Shown here piece by piece: positions 34,133 to 44,092 of a stretch of DNA of 64,000 nucleotides. The DNA comes from Agaribacillus aureus (GTDB taxonomy: Bacteria; Bacteroidota; Bacteroidia; Cytophagales; Cyclobacteriaceae). Position 1 is the first letter of the stretch; each line of letters opens with the position of its first letter. The DNA lies in the NCBI GenBank assembly GCA_030442055.1, contig JAUJEB010000005.1:1-64000 (forward strand). Reading direction: 5' to 3'. Under the pieces are notes generated by a model. The model searched no databases and was not told where the DNA came from. It saw only the letters and a program-made list of their open reading frames with translations. Both the position numbers and the translations under genes were made by a program.

Positions 34133-36364
34133 ATGAAAAATATCTCTCTATTTTCCATAGTTTTTTTGTTTGTGCAATCAGCTGTATTCGGCCAGGGCAA
34201 GTACGAGCAAAAATTTGAACAACTTGGAACCACACTGCCTACCCCTAATACCTATCGAACCGGGTCCGGAGCGCCCGGATCGGAATATTGGCAACAAAAA
34301 GCGGATTATGAAATTAATGTGGAAATTAATGACGAAACCCAGGTACTGACGGGAAGCGAGAAAATCACTTACTTCAATAATTCTCCGGACGTATTAGAAT
34401 ACCTGTGGGTACAATTAGATCAGAACGTGCGATCTAAGGATTCTAACACTGCGTTGTCCCAAACTAGCAGCTTGCCTGCGAATAATACAATTCCCGGACG
34501 ATTTCTTCAAAAGACTGTCAACGATACGGATTATGACGGCGGTTTTAAAATTGCCGCGGTAAAGAACAATAACGGACAGGGGTTATCCTACACCATTAAC
34601 AAAACAATGATGCGGATCGATCTAAATAAGCCTATGAAAACAGGCGATTCTTTTACCTTCAGCATTGATTGGTCTTACAATATCAACGATAGGATGCTGG
34701 TCGGGGGCCGGGGAGGTTATGAGTATTTTCCTAAGGACGGCAACTATTCCTATACCATCGCCCAATGGTACCCGCGCATGGCTGTGTACGATGATGTCAA
34801 TGGCTGGCAAAACAAGCAGTTTTTAGGATCAGGAGAGTTTGCGCTAACCTTTGGGGACTTTAAAGTAAATATCACTGTTCCTTCAGATCACATTGTGGCT
34901 TCCACGGGAAGCTTGCAAAACCCGGAACAAGTGCTGACAGCCACGGAACAAAAGCGCCTGAAAGAAGCGAGGACATCGTTTGATAAACCTGTCTTGATTG
35001 TTACCATGGCAGAGGCAAAGAAAAAAGAAAAGACCAGGGCTAAAACTAAAAGCACCTGGACCTTTCACGCAGAAAATGTGCGGGATTTTGCCTTTGCGTC
35101 ATCCCGTAAGTATATCTGGGACGCCCAGGCCGTAGACATTAATGGCAAAAAGCCCCTGGCCATGTCATTTTATCCTAAAGAGGGCAACCCGTTATGGGAA
35201 GAGGAATCGACAAAAGCTGTGGTTAATACACTGATCACCTATTCCAAATACACCATTGATTATCCTTATCCGGTAGCCATTTCCGTGCACGCCGCCTCCA
35301 TTGGTATGGAATACCCTATGATTTGTTTCAATTTTGGGCGTCCTAACGAAAAGGGCAAATATACCGACAAGGTCAAGCATGGTATGATAGGTGTTATTAT
35401 CCATGAGGTAGGACATAATTTTTTCCCAATGATCATTAATTCTGACGAAAGGCAATGGACCTGGATGGATGAAGGTCTCAACACCTTTGTGCAGTACAGA
35501 ACGGAGCAGGAACAATATGAGAATTTTCCTTCCAAAAGAGGACCGGCGCGAAACATTGTTCCTTATATGAAAGGTGACAAAAGCTTTATCAGGCCAATTA
35601 TGACCAACTCCGAGCAAATCCTGCAATTTGGAAACAACGCTTATGCAAAACCAGCCACCGCCCTCAGCATTTTGAGGGAAACCGTGATGGGACCGGAATT
35701 ATTTGACTACGCTTTTAAGGAATATGCCAAGCGTTGGGCTTTTAAACACCCGACCCCGGCTGATCTGTTCAGAACAATGGAAGATGCCTCCGCGGTAGAT
35801 CTGGACTGGTTCTGGAAAGGTTGGTTTTACGGCACCGATCATGTGGATGTAACCCTTGACGATGTGAAGTGGTTCAAGATCAAAAACGAAAAACGGTCAT
35901 TGGAAAATAAAATCTCAGATGCGAAAATCACCAACTCCGGCGGAAAACAGGGGGCTCAGAACAAAGATTTCAGCAACGGTTTTGAAGAAATAGCCTTGAC
36001 AGATATGGATCCGCGTTATTACGGCGAGTTTAAAAATCGCGTAGACGACAATGCCATCAGGCAAAGGTATGCTGATAAAAACTTTTATGAGCTTACTTTT
36101 AAAAATACCGGGGGCCTCGTGACACCCCTCATTATTGAGTGGACCTTCAGCGACGGCAGCAAAGAAATCGACAAGATCCCTGCGGAGATCTGGCGTAAAA
36201 ATGAAAATGAAATAAAAAAGGTCTTCCTGAAAGACAAAGAGGTTACCAATGTTGTCCTGGATCCGAATTTGGAAACTGCGGATACAAATGTTGAGAATAA
36301 TACATTTCCAAGAGCAGCATCACCATCCAAATTTGATCAATTCAAAAAGAAATCAGGAAAATAA
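34133..36364 (+). CDS. M1 family metallopeptidase
   Basis: A 743-residue exported aminopeptidase-like zinc enzyme: signal peptide 1-22 (VQSAVFGQ), an N-terminal beta domain, and a catalytic domain with His424-Glu425-x-x-His428 (HEVGHNF) and the third ligand Glu447 in WMDEGLNTF, exactly the M1 spacing. The GAMEN-type substrate motif appears as GMEYP. A C-terminal beta domain follows. It acts in the periplasm or outside. It is the second gene after the HupE-like gene, in a set with DUF6702, and is followed by a strong terminator. Confidence 0.93.
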   Translation: MKNISLFSIVFLFVQSAVFGQGKYEQKFEQLGTTLPTPNTYRTGSGAPGSEYWQQKADYEINVEINDETQVLTGSEKITYFNNSPDVLEYLWVQLDQNVRSKDSNTALSQTSSLPANNTIPGRFLQKTVNDTDYDGGFKIAAVKNNNGQGLSYTINKTMMRIDLNKPMKTGDSFTFSIDWSYNINDRMLVGGRGGYEYFPKDGNYSYTIAQWYPRMAVYDDVNGWQNKQFLGSGEFALTFGDFKVNITVPSDHIVASTGSLQNPEQVLTATEQKRLKEARTSFDKPVLIVTMAEAKKKEKTRAKTKSTWTFHAENVRDFAFASSRKYIWDAQAVDINGKKPLAMSFYPKEGNPLWEEESTKAVVNTLITYSKYTIDYPYPVAISVHAASIGMEYPMICFNFGRPNEKGKYTDKVKHGMIGVIIHEVGHNFFPMIINSDERQWTWMDEGLNTFVQYRTEQEQYENFPSKRGPARNIVPYMKGDKSFIRPIMTNSEQILQFGNNAYAKPATALSILRETVMGPELFDYAFKEYAKRWAFKHPTPADLFRTMEDASAVDLDWFWKGWFYGTDHVDVTLDDVKWFKIKNEKRSLENKISDAKITNSGGKQGAQNKDFSNGFEEIALTDMDPRYYGEFKNRVDDNAIRQRYADKNFYELTFKNTGGLVTPLIIEWTFSDGSKEIDKIPAEIWRKNENEIKKVFLKDKEVTNVVLDPNLETADTNVENNTFPRAASPSKFDQFKKKSGK

Positions 36365-36378
36365 AATAAGCTTTTATG

Positions 36379-36415
36379 AAAAGGTATTGACGGTTGGCAT
36401 CAATACCTTTTTATT
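36379..36415 (+). terminator. Rho-independent terminator after the M1 peptidase
   Basis: Perfect 12-base arms AAAAGGTATTGA and TCAATACCTTTT with a nine-base loop, followed by TATTTT. Confidence 0.9.
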
Positions 36416-36466
36416 TTAGCGAGTGACTAAACTTTATTTTGTGTGGCGACCTGCAAAGCAATTAAC

Positions 36467-36928
36467 ATGACTGTCATTTACTCACTTTTGTTTCTACTGG
36501 CATGCAGTTCAGGAAAAAATGATCCGGTTGATAAAGGCGATGTATCAGGAAAAGCAGATGTCGTTGCGGTCTCGGTATCTGGCCAGCCCGGTGCCTATAC
36601 TTTCAACACAACAGTCAGCAGTCCTGACGAGGGATGTCAGCAATATGCCAATTGGTGGGAGGTAGTTTCAGCGGATGAAACATTATTATATCGTAGAATA
36701 CTGCGGCATAGCCATGTAAACGAGCAGCCTTTCGCCAGAACCGGAGGGCCTGTGGCCATTAATCAGGACGACATCGTGTGGATCAGAGCACACATGAATA
36801 ATACCGGCTACGGCGGCGAGGCTTTCAAAGGAAGTGTTAGTAAGGGATTTGTGAAAACCGTTATGCCGGAAGGGTTTGCAGCTGCGTTGGAAACCCAGGA
36901 TCCTCAACCTGGAAAATGCCCTTTTTAG
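36467..36928 (+). CDS. Hypothetical lipoprotein
   Basis: A 153-residue lipoprotein starting MTVIYSLLFLLACSSGKNDP, with lipobox LLAC at residue 13. The mature protein has a domain with two Cys (DEGCQQYANWW and GKCPF at the very end) that could form a disulfide, plus ILRHSHVNEQPFARTGGPVA in the middle. No family is recognised. Its stop lies 13 bases from the convergent DJ-1-like gene, and it has its own region after the terminator at 36379. An upstream GTG at 36443 is open but lacks the signal peptide. Confidence 0.65.
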   Translation: MTVIYSLLFLLACSSGKNDPVDKGDVSGKADVVAVSVSGQPGAYTFNTTVSSPDEGCQQYANWWEVVSADETLLYRRILRHSHVNEQPFARTGGPVAINQDDIVWIRAHMNNTGYGGEAFKGSVSKGFVKTVMPEGFAAALETQDPQPGKCPF

Positions 36929-36941
36929 GTTGATTCAAGAA

Positions 36942-37694
36942 TCATTGGACGATCAGGTGGTCCACCAGGGATAAATCCCAATCAATAACCAAACCTGCGG
37001 CAATACCCCTTGCCACCTTTTTGCCATATAACAATTCGCATAAATACAAAGCCGCATCATAAGATTTAGCCCCTCCGGCGGAGGTAATAAGGTTATCATG
37101 GTGAACGAAACTATAGCCTTCATGCACCGTGAGCTCTGGGAACATTTTCCTGTAAGCATCAATGTCTCCAGGGAAAGTAGTGGAGGCTTTTCCTACCACC
37201 AAACCGGACCTGGCCAATACAAATGCCCCGTCGCAAAGTGACATGACAAATTTAGCCCTGGAACCCTGTATCTTTACGAAGGAGATCAGGGCTTCATTTT
37301 CAAGATCCTTGTCCACATTATGTTCCGCGCTGGCCACTACCAGCACGTCAATGTCAGGAAGTGCCGGACTGTCAAAGCTGAAATCAGGCAGGATTCTAAT
37401 CCCTTCAAAAGTGGTAACAACATCCATTTTTGGTGCGACAGTGAAAACTTTCATGCCAAATTCGTGATGAAAAACAGAATGGTGAAAAATATCAAAGGGT
37501 GCCATGAGCTCCGAATTATAGACACCGTCAATGATCAAAAATCCAATATTCAAGGTAGTTGTTGGCGATGGGTAGTCCGGCACGGCCACCGTGTTTTTGT
37601 GAGGATTGGGTTCATCGGTTTTGGTTTCAATCTGACAGCTGCCCAGTAAGATTAGTACCAAAAGTATGTAAGTGCGTCCCAAGAGGGTTTTCAT
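36942..37694 (-). CDS. DJ-1/PfpI-family lipoprotein
   Basis: A 250-residue protein with a lipobox (LLGSC, Cys20) followed by a glutamine-amidotransferase-like DJ-1/PfpI domain starting near LNIGFLIIDGVYNSELMAPF. The nucleophile elbow is Cys154 in VMSLCDGAFVLA, and GRIPS-like partner residues include SAGGAKSYDAAL. It resembles the sensor domain of GlxA-type AraC regulators but lacks the DNA-binding part and is exported, so it probably has an envelope role, possibly in damage repair or as a chaperone. The open frame has a TTG four codons earlier; ATG 37694 is preferred. Monocistronic. Confidence 0.8.
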   Translation of the reverse strand: MKTLLGRTYILLVLILLGSCQIETKTDEPNPHKNTVAVPDYPSPTTTLNIGFLIIDGVYNSELMAPFDIFHHSVFHHEFGMKVFTVAPKMDVVTTFEGIRILPDFSFDSPALPDIDVLVVASAEHNVDKDLENEALISFVKIQGSRAKFVMSLCDGAFVLARSGLVVGKASTTFPGDIDAYRKMFPELTVHEGYSFVHHDNLITSAGGAKSYDAALYLCELLYGKKVARGIAAGLVIDWDLSLVDHLIVQ

Positions 37695-37764
37695 AGCGGA
37701 TTTCAATTGATTAAAATTTACAAGGAATCGGGCTCACGCCAATACGTACTCCAAAGACACCATT

Positions 37765-39567
37765 TTAGACTGCCTCCTGGAACTGCAATTTTACAAGATT
37801 ATTATAAAGGCCATTTTCAATCTTGGAAAGATCATCATGCGTTCCTGATTCCAGGATATTTCCTTCGTTGATTACATAAATCTTGTCTACTTTCCTGATG
37901 GTGGACAGGCGATGGGCGATAATAATGGTTGTGCGGTTTTCCATTAGTTTGTCCAAAGCGGTTTGCACCAAATTTTCCGATTCGGCATCAAGCGAGCTGG
38001 TAGCTTCATCCAATATTAATATTTTAGGGTCTTTCAAAATAGCTCTGGCAATAGCTACCCGCTGTTTTTGTCCTCCCGATAGTTTCATACCCCTTTCACC
38101 TACCAGGGTATCCAGCTTTTCCGGAAAGGAATTAATGAATTCCAGGGCGTTGGCCTGTCTGGCGGCTTCAAGAATTTCATCGTCGCCGGCCAGCGGATTC
38201 CCATATCCTATATTTTCCCTGATACTTCCACCAAAAAGTATAACTTCCTGCGGGACAATTCCAAGGTTAGACCTGTATCCTCTCAAATCATAGTCATTAA
38301 TATTTTTTCCGTCGACCTTGATTTCTCCTTTATCCAAAGCATAGAAGCGCATCAATAACTGGATGATGGTGGACTTTCCCGCCCCGCTGTGTCCTACCAG
38401 CGCAATTTTTTCTCCGGGCTGTACGGAAAAATCTATCTGTTTCAGCACTTGAAAATCTTTTCTGGTAGGATAAGAAAATGCAACACCCTCAAATGCAACA
38501 CTACCATTAAGTTTCATGGAAGGTGTCAGCGTAGTATCCAAATCCAGCTCTGTCGCTTCACCAATAATTTCCAAAACCCTTTCTGAGGCTCCCATGGCCC
38601 GTTGCACGGTACCGTAAATGCTTCCCAAACCTGCTATGGAGCCGCCAATAAATGCAGTAAATAAGACGAATGAAAATAAATCACCTACCTCCATTCCCGC
38701 CTGCACCAGGGTTGCTCCTCTCCACATAACACCTACGATTCCGCCAAAAAGCGCAATAATTATAAAAGATATAAAAAGCCCCCGGTACTTGGCCGTTTTC
38801 AGCGCGGTCTTCACGACGCGGTCAAGGGATCTTCGATACCGTAATACCTCCGTTAGCTCACTGGTAAAGGCTTTCACGGTATGAATAGATTGCATCGTTT
38901 CCTCCACAATTATATTGGCAGTTGCCAATTGATCCTGGGTCTGCCTCGAAAGTTTTCTGATGAAACGACCAAAAAACATGGCGCCAATGATGACTACAGG
39001 AAATGTCGCCAACATGAATAAACTTAACTTCGGCGTTGACCAAAAAATAAATATTAAGGCACCGACCAAAGTAATGACTTGCCTTACCAGTTCTGCCAGC
39101 GTGGTTGAAAAAGTATCTTGTAGCAATGAAACATCGGAAGTAATTCTACTCAACAATTCACCTGTTCTGCTTTTATCGTAAAAAGGAATAGGTAAGGTCA
39201 TTAATTTGGTATAAAGACTTTGACGAATGTCAGCCATACCCTTTTCACTTACCTGAGCAAAAAGATACACTCTGAAAAATGAAAAAAGACTTTGAATTAC
39301 CAGCACTGCGAAAAGCATCAAGGTGATTTGATTGATATCGTTTGTGATCCAATTACCTTCACCGACTGCCGCGTTGACCAGCTTCCCCATCAGAAAGGGA
39401 AATAAAAGCAATACACCGCTCCCTGCCAGTAAACAAAACATTCCCAAAATAAAGGGTAATTTATAGGGGACCATGTACTTGAATATCCCCAACAATTGTG
39501 CGAAATTTTTTTTGTTTAATGCCTTTTTATCTTCTTCTTTAAGGCCTTTTTGATCGATTTTCGCCAT
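37765..39567 (-). CDS. ABC exporter, fused permease-ATPase
   Basis: A 600-residue half-transporter that works as a homodimer: six membrane helices in the first 320 residues (type IV exporter fold), then a nucleotide-binding domain. Walker A is GHSGAGKST, Q-loop VPQEV, signature LSGGQKQR, Walker B ILILDEATSSLD and the H-loop IIAHRLST. It belongs to the MsbA/LmrA-like lipid or drug exporter group; the substrate is unknown. The gene is monocistronic and is followed at 58 bases by the DJ-1-like gene in the same direction. Confidence 0.94.
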   Translation of the reverse strand: MAKIDQKGLKEEDKKALNKKNFAQLLGIFKYMVPYKLPFILGMFCLLAGSGVLLLFPFLMGKLVNAAVGEGNWITNDINQITLMLFAVLVIQSLFSFFRVYLFAQVSEKGMADIRQSLYTKLMTLPIPFYDKSRTGELLSRITSDVSLLQDTFSTTLAELVRQVITLVGALIFIFWSTPKLSLFMLATFPVVIIGAMFFGRFIRKLSRQTQDQLATANIIVEETMQSIHTVKAFTSELTEVLRYRRSLDRVVKTALKTAKYRGLFISFIIIALFGGIVGVMWRGATLVQAGMEVGDLFSFVLFTAFIGGSIAGLGSIYGTVQRAMGASERVLEIIGEATELDLDTTLTPSMKLNGSVAFEGVAFSYPTRKDFQVLKQIDFSVQPGEKIALVGHSGAGKSTIIQLLMRFYALDKGEIKVDGKNINDYDLRGYRSNLGIVPQEVILFGGSIRENIGYGNPLAGDDEILEAARQANALEFINSFPEKLDTLVGERGMKLSGGQKQRVAIARAILKDPKILILDEATSSLDAESENLVQTALDKLMENRTTIIIAHRLSTIRKVDKIYVINEGNILESGTHDDLSKIENGLYNNLVKLQFQEAV

Positions 39568-39793
39568 TCACGCTAATATTAAACTTATGACCTCATCCCA
39601 AGGGTAGTCTTGCGCCGCCTTAACCGCAGGTTTGCATTTCCGCTAGTGCAAGGCAACAAATTTTCGCAAATTTATTTAGTAATCACTACAATGTCGAATT
39701 TATTTTTGAATTTGCAGGAATTATGCTTGTTTACCTTGAAAATATCATTTTATTGCCGAAAATTGTAGTTAACAAAACTGTCAATAACTCACC

Positions 39794-40711
39794 ATGTATC
39801 CATTAAAAAAAATCCTTGTTTGCCTAGATTTATCGGAGATAGATGAGCAGCTTATCAGCTATACCAATTTGATCAGCAGCATTGTAAAAGCGGAAAGTAT
39901 TGATTTTATACATGTCGCCAAAATGCTGGACATTCCCGCTGAAATCAAGAAGGAATTCCCGGAGCTGGTTCCATCGGCTGATGAAACCATCATCAAGAGA
40001 ATCGAAAGTTGCCTGGAAACGCGCCTGGATAAACAGCTGGGGATCGACAGTAATATTATCCTGAGGGAGGGAAACCCCACGCATAAGATTGTAGAATATA
40101 CCAAAGAAAACGATATTGATCTGGTCGTTGTGGGTCGTAAATTGAAATTGACAGGAACAGGAATAATTCCTCAAAAACTGGTGAGATTGATTCCATGCAA
40201 TATCCTGTTTGTCCCTGAAAAAAGTGAGCTAACCATTTCAAGGATCATGGTACCCGTTGACTTTTCCAAAAAATCGGCTTACGCCCTGGAGCGGGCGCTG
40301 GATATCGCCAGATTGAAAGACATAGAGATCTTATTTCAAAATGTTTACATCGTTCCTTCAGGCTATTCCCATACCGGCAAAAGCTACGAAGAATTTGCCG
40401 ACATCATGAAGCATCATGCCGAAAACGACTTGAAGAAATTTATAGGTGATTTTGATCTGGAGGGCATTAAACACCGAAGCACCTACACCCTGGATAACGA
40501 TACGAGGCCGGCTGATAAAATATATGCTATTGCTTTAAAAGAAGAAGCCAGCCTTATAGTTGTAGGGGCCAAAGGAAAAACTTCGGCCGCCACCGTACTA
40601 TTGGGAAGCGTCACTGAGCAACTCGCGAACTATGACAGTGAAATCCCACTATTTATCGTGAAAGATAAAAAGGATAATTTAAGCTTTTTCGAAGCTTTAA
40701 TGCAGGTGTGA
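39794..40711 (+). CDS. Tandem-domain universal stress protein
   Basis: A 305-residue protein of two UspA domains (~5-145 and ~150-300). The first domain has IDLVVVGRKLKLTGTG in place of the ATP-binding GxxGxxxxGSV motif. The second retains VVGAKGKTSAATVLLGSVTEQL, close to the consensus, so it probably binds nucleotide. Such tandem Usp proteins are common in Bacteroidota and help survival under stress. It is monocistronic; a small hairpin (GACAATA/TATTGTC, 40739-40755) lies behind it in the gene-free 40712-40924 region. Confidence 0.92.
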   Translation: MYPLKKILVCLDLSEIDEQLISYTNLISSIVKAESIDFIHVAKMLDIPAEIKKEFPELVPSADETIIKRIESCLETRLDKQLGIDSNIILREGNPTHKIVEYTKENDIDLVVVGRKLKLTGTGIIPQKLVRLIPCNILFVPEKSELTISRIMVPVDFSKKSAYALERALDIARLKDIEILFQNVYIVPSGYSHTGKSYEEFADIMKHHAENDLKKFIGDFDLEGIKHRSTYTLDNDTRPADKIYAIALKEEASLIVVGAKGKTSAATVLLGSVTEQLANYDSEIPLFIVKDKKDNLSFFEALMQV

Positions 40712-40924
40712 AAAATTACTTAATCCACAACCATTTTTGACAATATTTTATTGTCGGGAATCACAGCTTATTGTTCGCAGATCCGTAATTAGATTCAAAT
40801 GGCACCATCAGTCAAATTCACGTGTTGGAAACAATGGTCAACGCCATTGGTTTGACAGAAAAAGGAAAGTTTTGACTTCGCTGTGAAGATGGAGCGTTGA
40901 AACTAATTATCTTAGACTAAAGCA

Positions 40925-41557
40925 TTAAGGTAACAAAGTACCCAAACTAAAATTGCCAATTTCCTCAAAAAACGCAGATAGCAAACCGGGATCTACCACC
41001 AGTGTAAACAGTATCCCAAATACCGCGCCGTAAAAGTGGGCGTCGTGATTAATATTGTCCTTCCCTTTTTTGCTCATATAATAGGAATAAACCAGGTACA
41101 AAATTCCAAAAACAAAAGCCGGAATAGGGACTAACATCGATATGTATAATACATTTGATGGATAAATCATGATGCTGCTGAAGACAATTGCCGCTACCCC
41201 ACCCGAAGCGCCGAGGGAATTGTAGTTAACATTATTTTTATGTTTTAGAAAAGTAGGAATTTCAGAAAGTACAATGGCCGCCAGATAGAACCCGACATAA
41301 ATCAATGTGCCAAAGCCGGCAGACTGGATTTCAAAAAAGTATTCAACGTGATCACCAAAAAAATACAAGGTCAGCATATTAAAGCCCAGATGCACATAAT
41401 CCGAATGTATGAACCCTGAAGTCAAAAACCGAAAGTATTGATTCTTGTTGGCGACAGAATAAGGATTCATCATCCATTTGTAAAAAATATCGTGATTGCT
41501 GAAAGCATACATACTTAAGGCGACCGTAACAGCTATGATGATGAGGGTAGTTGACAT
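40925..41557 (-). CDS. Rhomboid family intramembrane serine protease
   Basis: A 210-residue six-helix membrane protein. The catalytic dyad is visible: Ser118 in LGASGGVAA and His174 in HDAHFYGAVFG; Asn60 (LGFNMLTLY) supplies the oxyanion hole and the EF/GFIHSDYVHLGFN loop is typical. It cleaves membrane proteins; the substrate is unknown. Its ATG lies 2 bases after the polyprenyl synthase stop, so the two are co-transcribed. Confidence 0.93.
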   Translation of the reverse strand: MSTTLIIIAVTVALSMYAFSNHDIFYKWMMNPYSVANKNQYFRFLTSGFIHSDYVHLGFNMLTLYFFGDHVEYFFEIQSAGFGTLIYVGFYLAAIVLSEIPTFLKHKNNVNYNSLGASGGVAAIVFSSIMIYPSNVLYISMLVPIPAFVFGILYLVYSYYMSKKGKDNINHDAHFYGAVFGILFTLVVDPGLLSAFFEEIGNFSLGTLLP

Positions 41558-41559
41558 AA

Positions 41560-42537
41560 TTATTTTTCTCGGTTAACTAAATATTTTGTGAAAGCCATCA
41601 ATTTTTCCTTTCTCCCAGGGTCAACGTTAAGATGCTCCAGCGCTTCAAATCCCATTTGAAAATATTCATTCATTTTGTTTTCGGCCAGATCCTTTATCCC
41701 CAATTGGTCATATATGCCTTTTACCGCCGACACTTTTTCTTCCTTATCAAATTCGCGCCTCTGCAGCCAGCTATTTAATTCATTTTTAATAGCGCCGCCG
41801 GCATTTTCTAAAGCCTTGATAAGCAAAAATGTTTTTTTATTGGCTATTATATCGCCGCCCGGCTGTTTGCCAAATTTGGCCTGGTCTGCATATACATCAA
41901 GCAGATCATCCTTTAACTGGAATCCTAAGCCAATGTTGGTGCCGAATGCGCTCATTAACCGTTGATCTTCATCGCTCGCCCCGGCCAGGATCGCCCCGAG
42001 CTCTACGCTAAAACCCAATAAGACTGCTGTTTTTAGCCTGATCATCTCCAGGTATTCAGGTACCGTCACCACCTCCTGGGTTTCAAAATTCATGTCCAGC
42101 TGCTGGCCTTCACAAACCTCCGTGGCACACTTGTTAAATTTGCTGATTACCGTCTTAAACTGGCTGTCTTCCACTTCTAAAAACAGCTCATAGGCCCTCA
42201 CCATCATAACATCTCCGGAAAGAATTGCAATGTTATCGTTCCATCGTGTATGCACCGTCGGCTGTCCCCGGCGCAAGGGTGCGTGATCCATGATATCATC
42301 GTGCATCAAGGTAAAATTGTGGAATACCTCAACTGCAATGGCTGGCTTCATCACTTTGTGGACATTCTCATTAAATAACTGATAGCTTAAAGCCACCAGC
42401 AACGGCCGCATTCGTTTACCCCCCAGGTCCATAATATATCGAATAGGCTCATACAGTTCCTTTGGAGAATCTCCGAAATTAAATTGGGCTATTTCCTTAT
42501 TAATTGCTTCTACTAGGTTAAGAATATCCTTATTCAT
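41560..42537 (-). CDS. Polyprenyl synthetase (isoprenyl diphosphate synthase)
   Basis: A 325-residue E-type prenyltransferase that extends allylic diphosphates with isopentenyl diphosphate. The first Asp-rich motif is Asp80-Asp81-Ile-Met-Asp84 (DDIMDHAPLRRG) and the second DDLLD at 210-214, with GGKRMRPLL at 39-47 for IPP binding. Residues before the first motif are bulky (FHNFTL), which bears on chain length, but the product (geranylgeranyl or longer) cannot be fixed by eye. First gene of a two-gene unit with the rhomboid. Confidence 0.93.
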   Translation of the reverse strand: MNKDILNLVEAINKEIAQFNFGDSPKELYEPIRYIMDLGGKRMRPLLVALSYQLFNENVHKVMKPAIAVEVFHNFTLMHDDIMDHAPLRRGQPTVHTRWNDNIAILSGDVMMVRAYELFLEVEDSQFKTVISKFNKCATEVCEGQQLDMNFETQEVVTVPEYLEMIRLKTAVLLGFSVELGAILAGASDEDQRLMSAFGTNIGLGFQLKDDLLDVYADQAKFGKQPGGDIIANKKTFLLIKALENAGGAIKNELNSWLQRREFDKEEKVSAVKGIYDQLGIKDLAENKMNEYFQMGFEALEHLNVDPGRKEKLMAFTKYLVNREK

Positions 42538-42621
42538 TGATGGGTAGCCAATTTAACTTGGTGCAAATTAAATTCCTTTTGCGAATTTTCACTTAATGAT
42601 TAGTGTTAATTTTGGTAATGC

Positions 42622-43425
42622 TTAATGAGGAATCTTAAGAATCTTATTGAATGAAGCCAGAATACCTCTTATCAGCGAGGAGCTGAAACCCTGATGCTCC
42701 ATCTCATTTAAGCCCACAATGGTACAGCCCTGGGGTGTAGTCACCTTGTCTATTTCCTTTTCGGGATGATTTTCTTCCTGTAAAATAAGGTTGGCGGCTC
42801 CCTTAACCGTTTGTGAAGCTATTAACTCGGCTGTTTTGGCATCAAAACCTATTTCAATCCCGCCTTGCGTCGCCGCGCGAATAAATCGCAGTGAGTAGGC
42901 AATACCGCAGGCGCCCAGGACAGTCGCTGCCTCCATTAATTCCTCATTGATCAAAATGGCCTTACCCACCTGATCAAAAATGTTGATCACCATTTTAATT
43001 TCGTCGTCAGAACCATTATTGGTGGCAATGCACGTCATAGCTTCTCCGATGGCAATGGCAGTATTGGGCATCGCCCGGAATACACTGATATGATCACCGA
43101 CTGCACTTTTAATTTCTTTGATACTATATCCGGTAACCACCGAGATCAGTATGTGCCTGTCACTTTCCAGTTCCGGTTGGATCTCGGCCAATACATCGTT
43201 TATCTGATAAGGTTTGATGGCAAGGACGATGATATCCGCAGCTTTTACTGCCGCTTTGTTGTCCTTTAATACACTCACTCCTTTTCCCTTCAGGTCTTCC
43301 AGCAGGTGAGTCCGCCTTCTGGTAATTGTCATCTTATCGGCCTGGATAAATTGATTGTTTATCAAACCTTCAGCAATGGCAATTCCTAAATTTCCACCAC
43401 CAATAATTGCTATTTTCTTATTCAT
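42622..43425 (-). CDS. proC: Pyrroline-5-carboxylate reductase
   Basis: A 267-residue NAD(P)H-dependent enzyme that makes proline from pyrroline-5-carboxylate. The N-terminal Rossmann motif is GGGNLGIAIAEGL (9-21). The RAMPNTAIAIGEAMTCIA substrate segment is typical, and the C-terminal dimer part has the signature CTIVGLNEMEHQGFSSSLIRG near the end. Length is normal. It is followed in the same direction by the polyprenyl synthase (84 bases) and preceded by a DUF985 cupin gene (19 bases), so the cupin and proC are likely one transcript. Confidence 0.95.
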   Translation of the reverse strand: MNKKIAIIGGGNLGIAIAEGLINNQFIQADKMTITRRRTHLLEDLKGKGVSVLKDNKAAVKAADIIVLAIKPYQINDVLAEIQPELESDRHILISVVTGYSIKEIKSAVGDHISVFRAMPNTAIAIGEAMTCIATNNGSDDEIKMVINIFDQVGKAILINEELMEAATVLGACGIAYSLRFIRAATQGGIEIGFDAKTAELIASQTVKGAANLILQEENHPEKEIDKVTTPQGCTIVGLNEMEHQGFSSSLIRGILASFNKILKIPH

Positions 43426-43444
43426 TGTAGCTTGTCAATAATAT

Positions 43445-43945
43445 TCAAGTTAAGGTGTTTATAATTTTTTGGTGCCGGGGAAATGTTGTTATCAATTTTT
43501 CGCGATCCGCCAGTTCAAAGTCTGCAAAGTCGAAGCCGGGAGCTACTGTGCATCCAATGAGGGCATAACCCTGGTCGACTGACAATTTGGCCCCAAACCA
43601 GCAATTTTTTGGTATGGTCAATTGCATCTGCTGCCCACTTTCCAAATCCCTTCCCAAATGAAACTGATCCAGTCTGCCATCTCCTTCACCCAAAACATAG
43701 ATGGTTAGTGGCTGCCCCTCATAAAAATGCCATGTCTCGTCACTTTTAATTCGATGGAATTTGGAACAATTACTTTCCGTAATCAAAAAGTAAATTGCGG
43801 TCGAAAAGCATCGATCACCCTGATAACGGGAAGGTAAATGTTCCCCTGAGAGCTGCTCATCGCTCCGATAGGTTTCCTTAAAAAAACCTCCCTCAGGATG
43901 TTTTTGAAGATCTAAATGGTCAATCCAGTACTGCGCACTTTTCAT
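43445..43945 (-). CDS. DUF985 cupin-fold protein
   Basis: A 166-residue single-domain cupin of the DUF985 (cupin_5) family. It opens with the family's hallmark LDLQKHPEGGFFKETYRSDE and has STAIYFLITESNCSKFHRIK, DETWHFYEGQPL, and a late ALIGCTVAPGFDFADFEL. Metal ligands are probably the histidines of FHRI and WHFYEG. The biochemical role is not established. It lies 19 bases upstream of proC in the same direction. Confidence 0.92.
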   Translation of the reverse strand: MKSAQYWIDHLDLQKHPEGGFFKETYRSDEQLSGEHLPSRYQGDRCFSTAIYFLITESNCSKFHRIKSDETWHFYEGQPLTIYVLGEGDGRLDQFHLGRDLESGQQMQLTIPKNCWFGAKLSVDQGYALIGCTVAPGFDFADFELADREKLITTFPRHQKIINTLT

Positions 43946-44025
43946 TCTTTGTTAATTGAAATTTAAAGCTAAGATATTTTTAAAGATTAGTAAAGGTTGT
44001 CGGCTATGGAATTTACCATAATAAA

Positions 44026-44051
44026 AATGCCCGATCTAAAGACCGGGCATT
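44026..44051 (-). terminator. Rho-independent terminator of the S41 protease gene
   Basis: On the minus strand 8-base arms AATGCCCG and CGGGCATT with a 10-base loop are followed by TTTATTAT, 42 bases after the protease stop. Confidence 0.85.
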
Positions 44052-44092
44052 ACCTACAGAGCTTGTGTGTGTGTATTCTTAATGCTTTACGG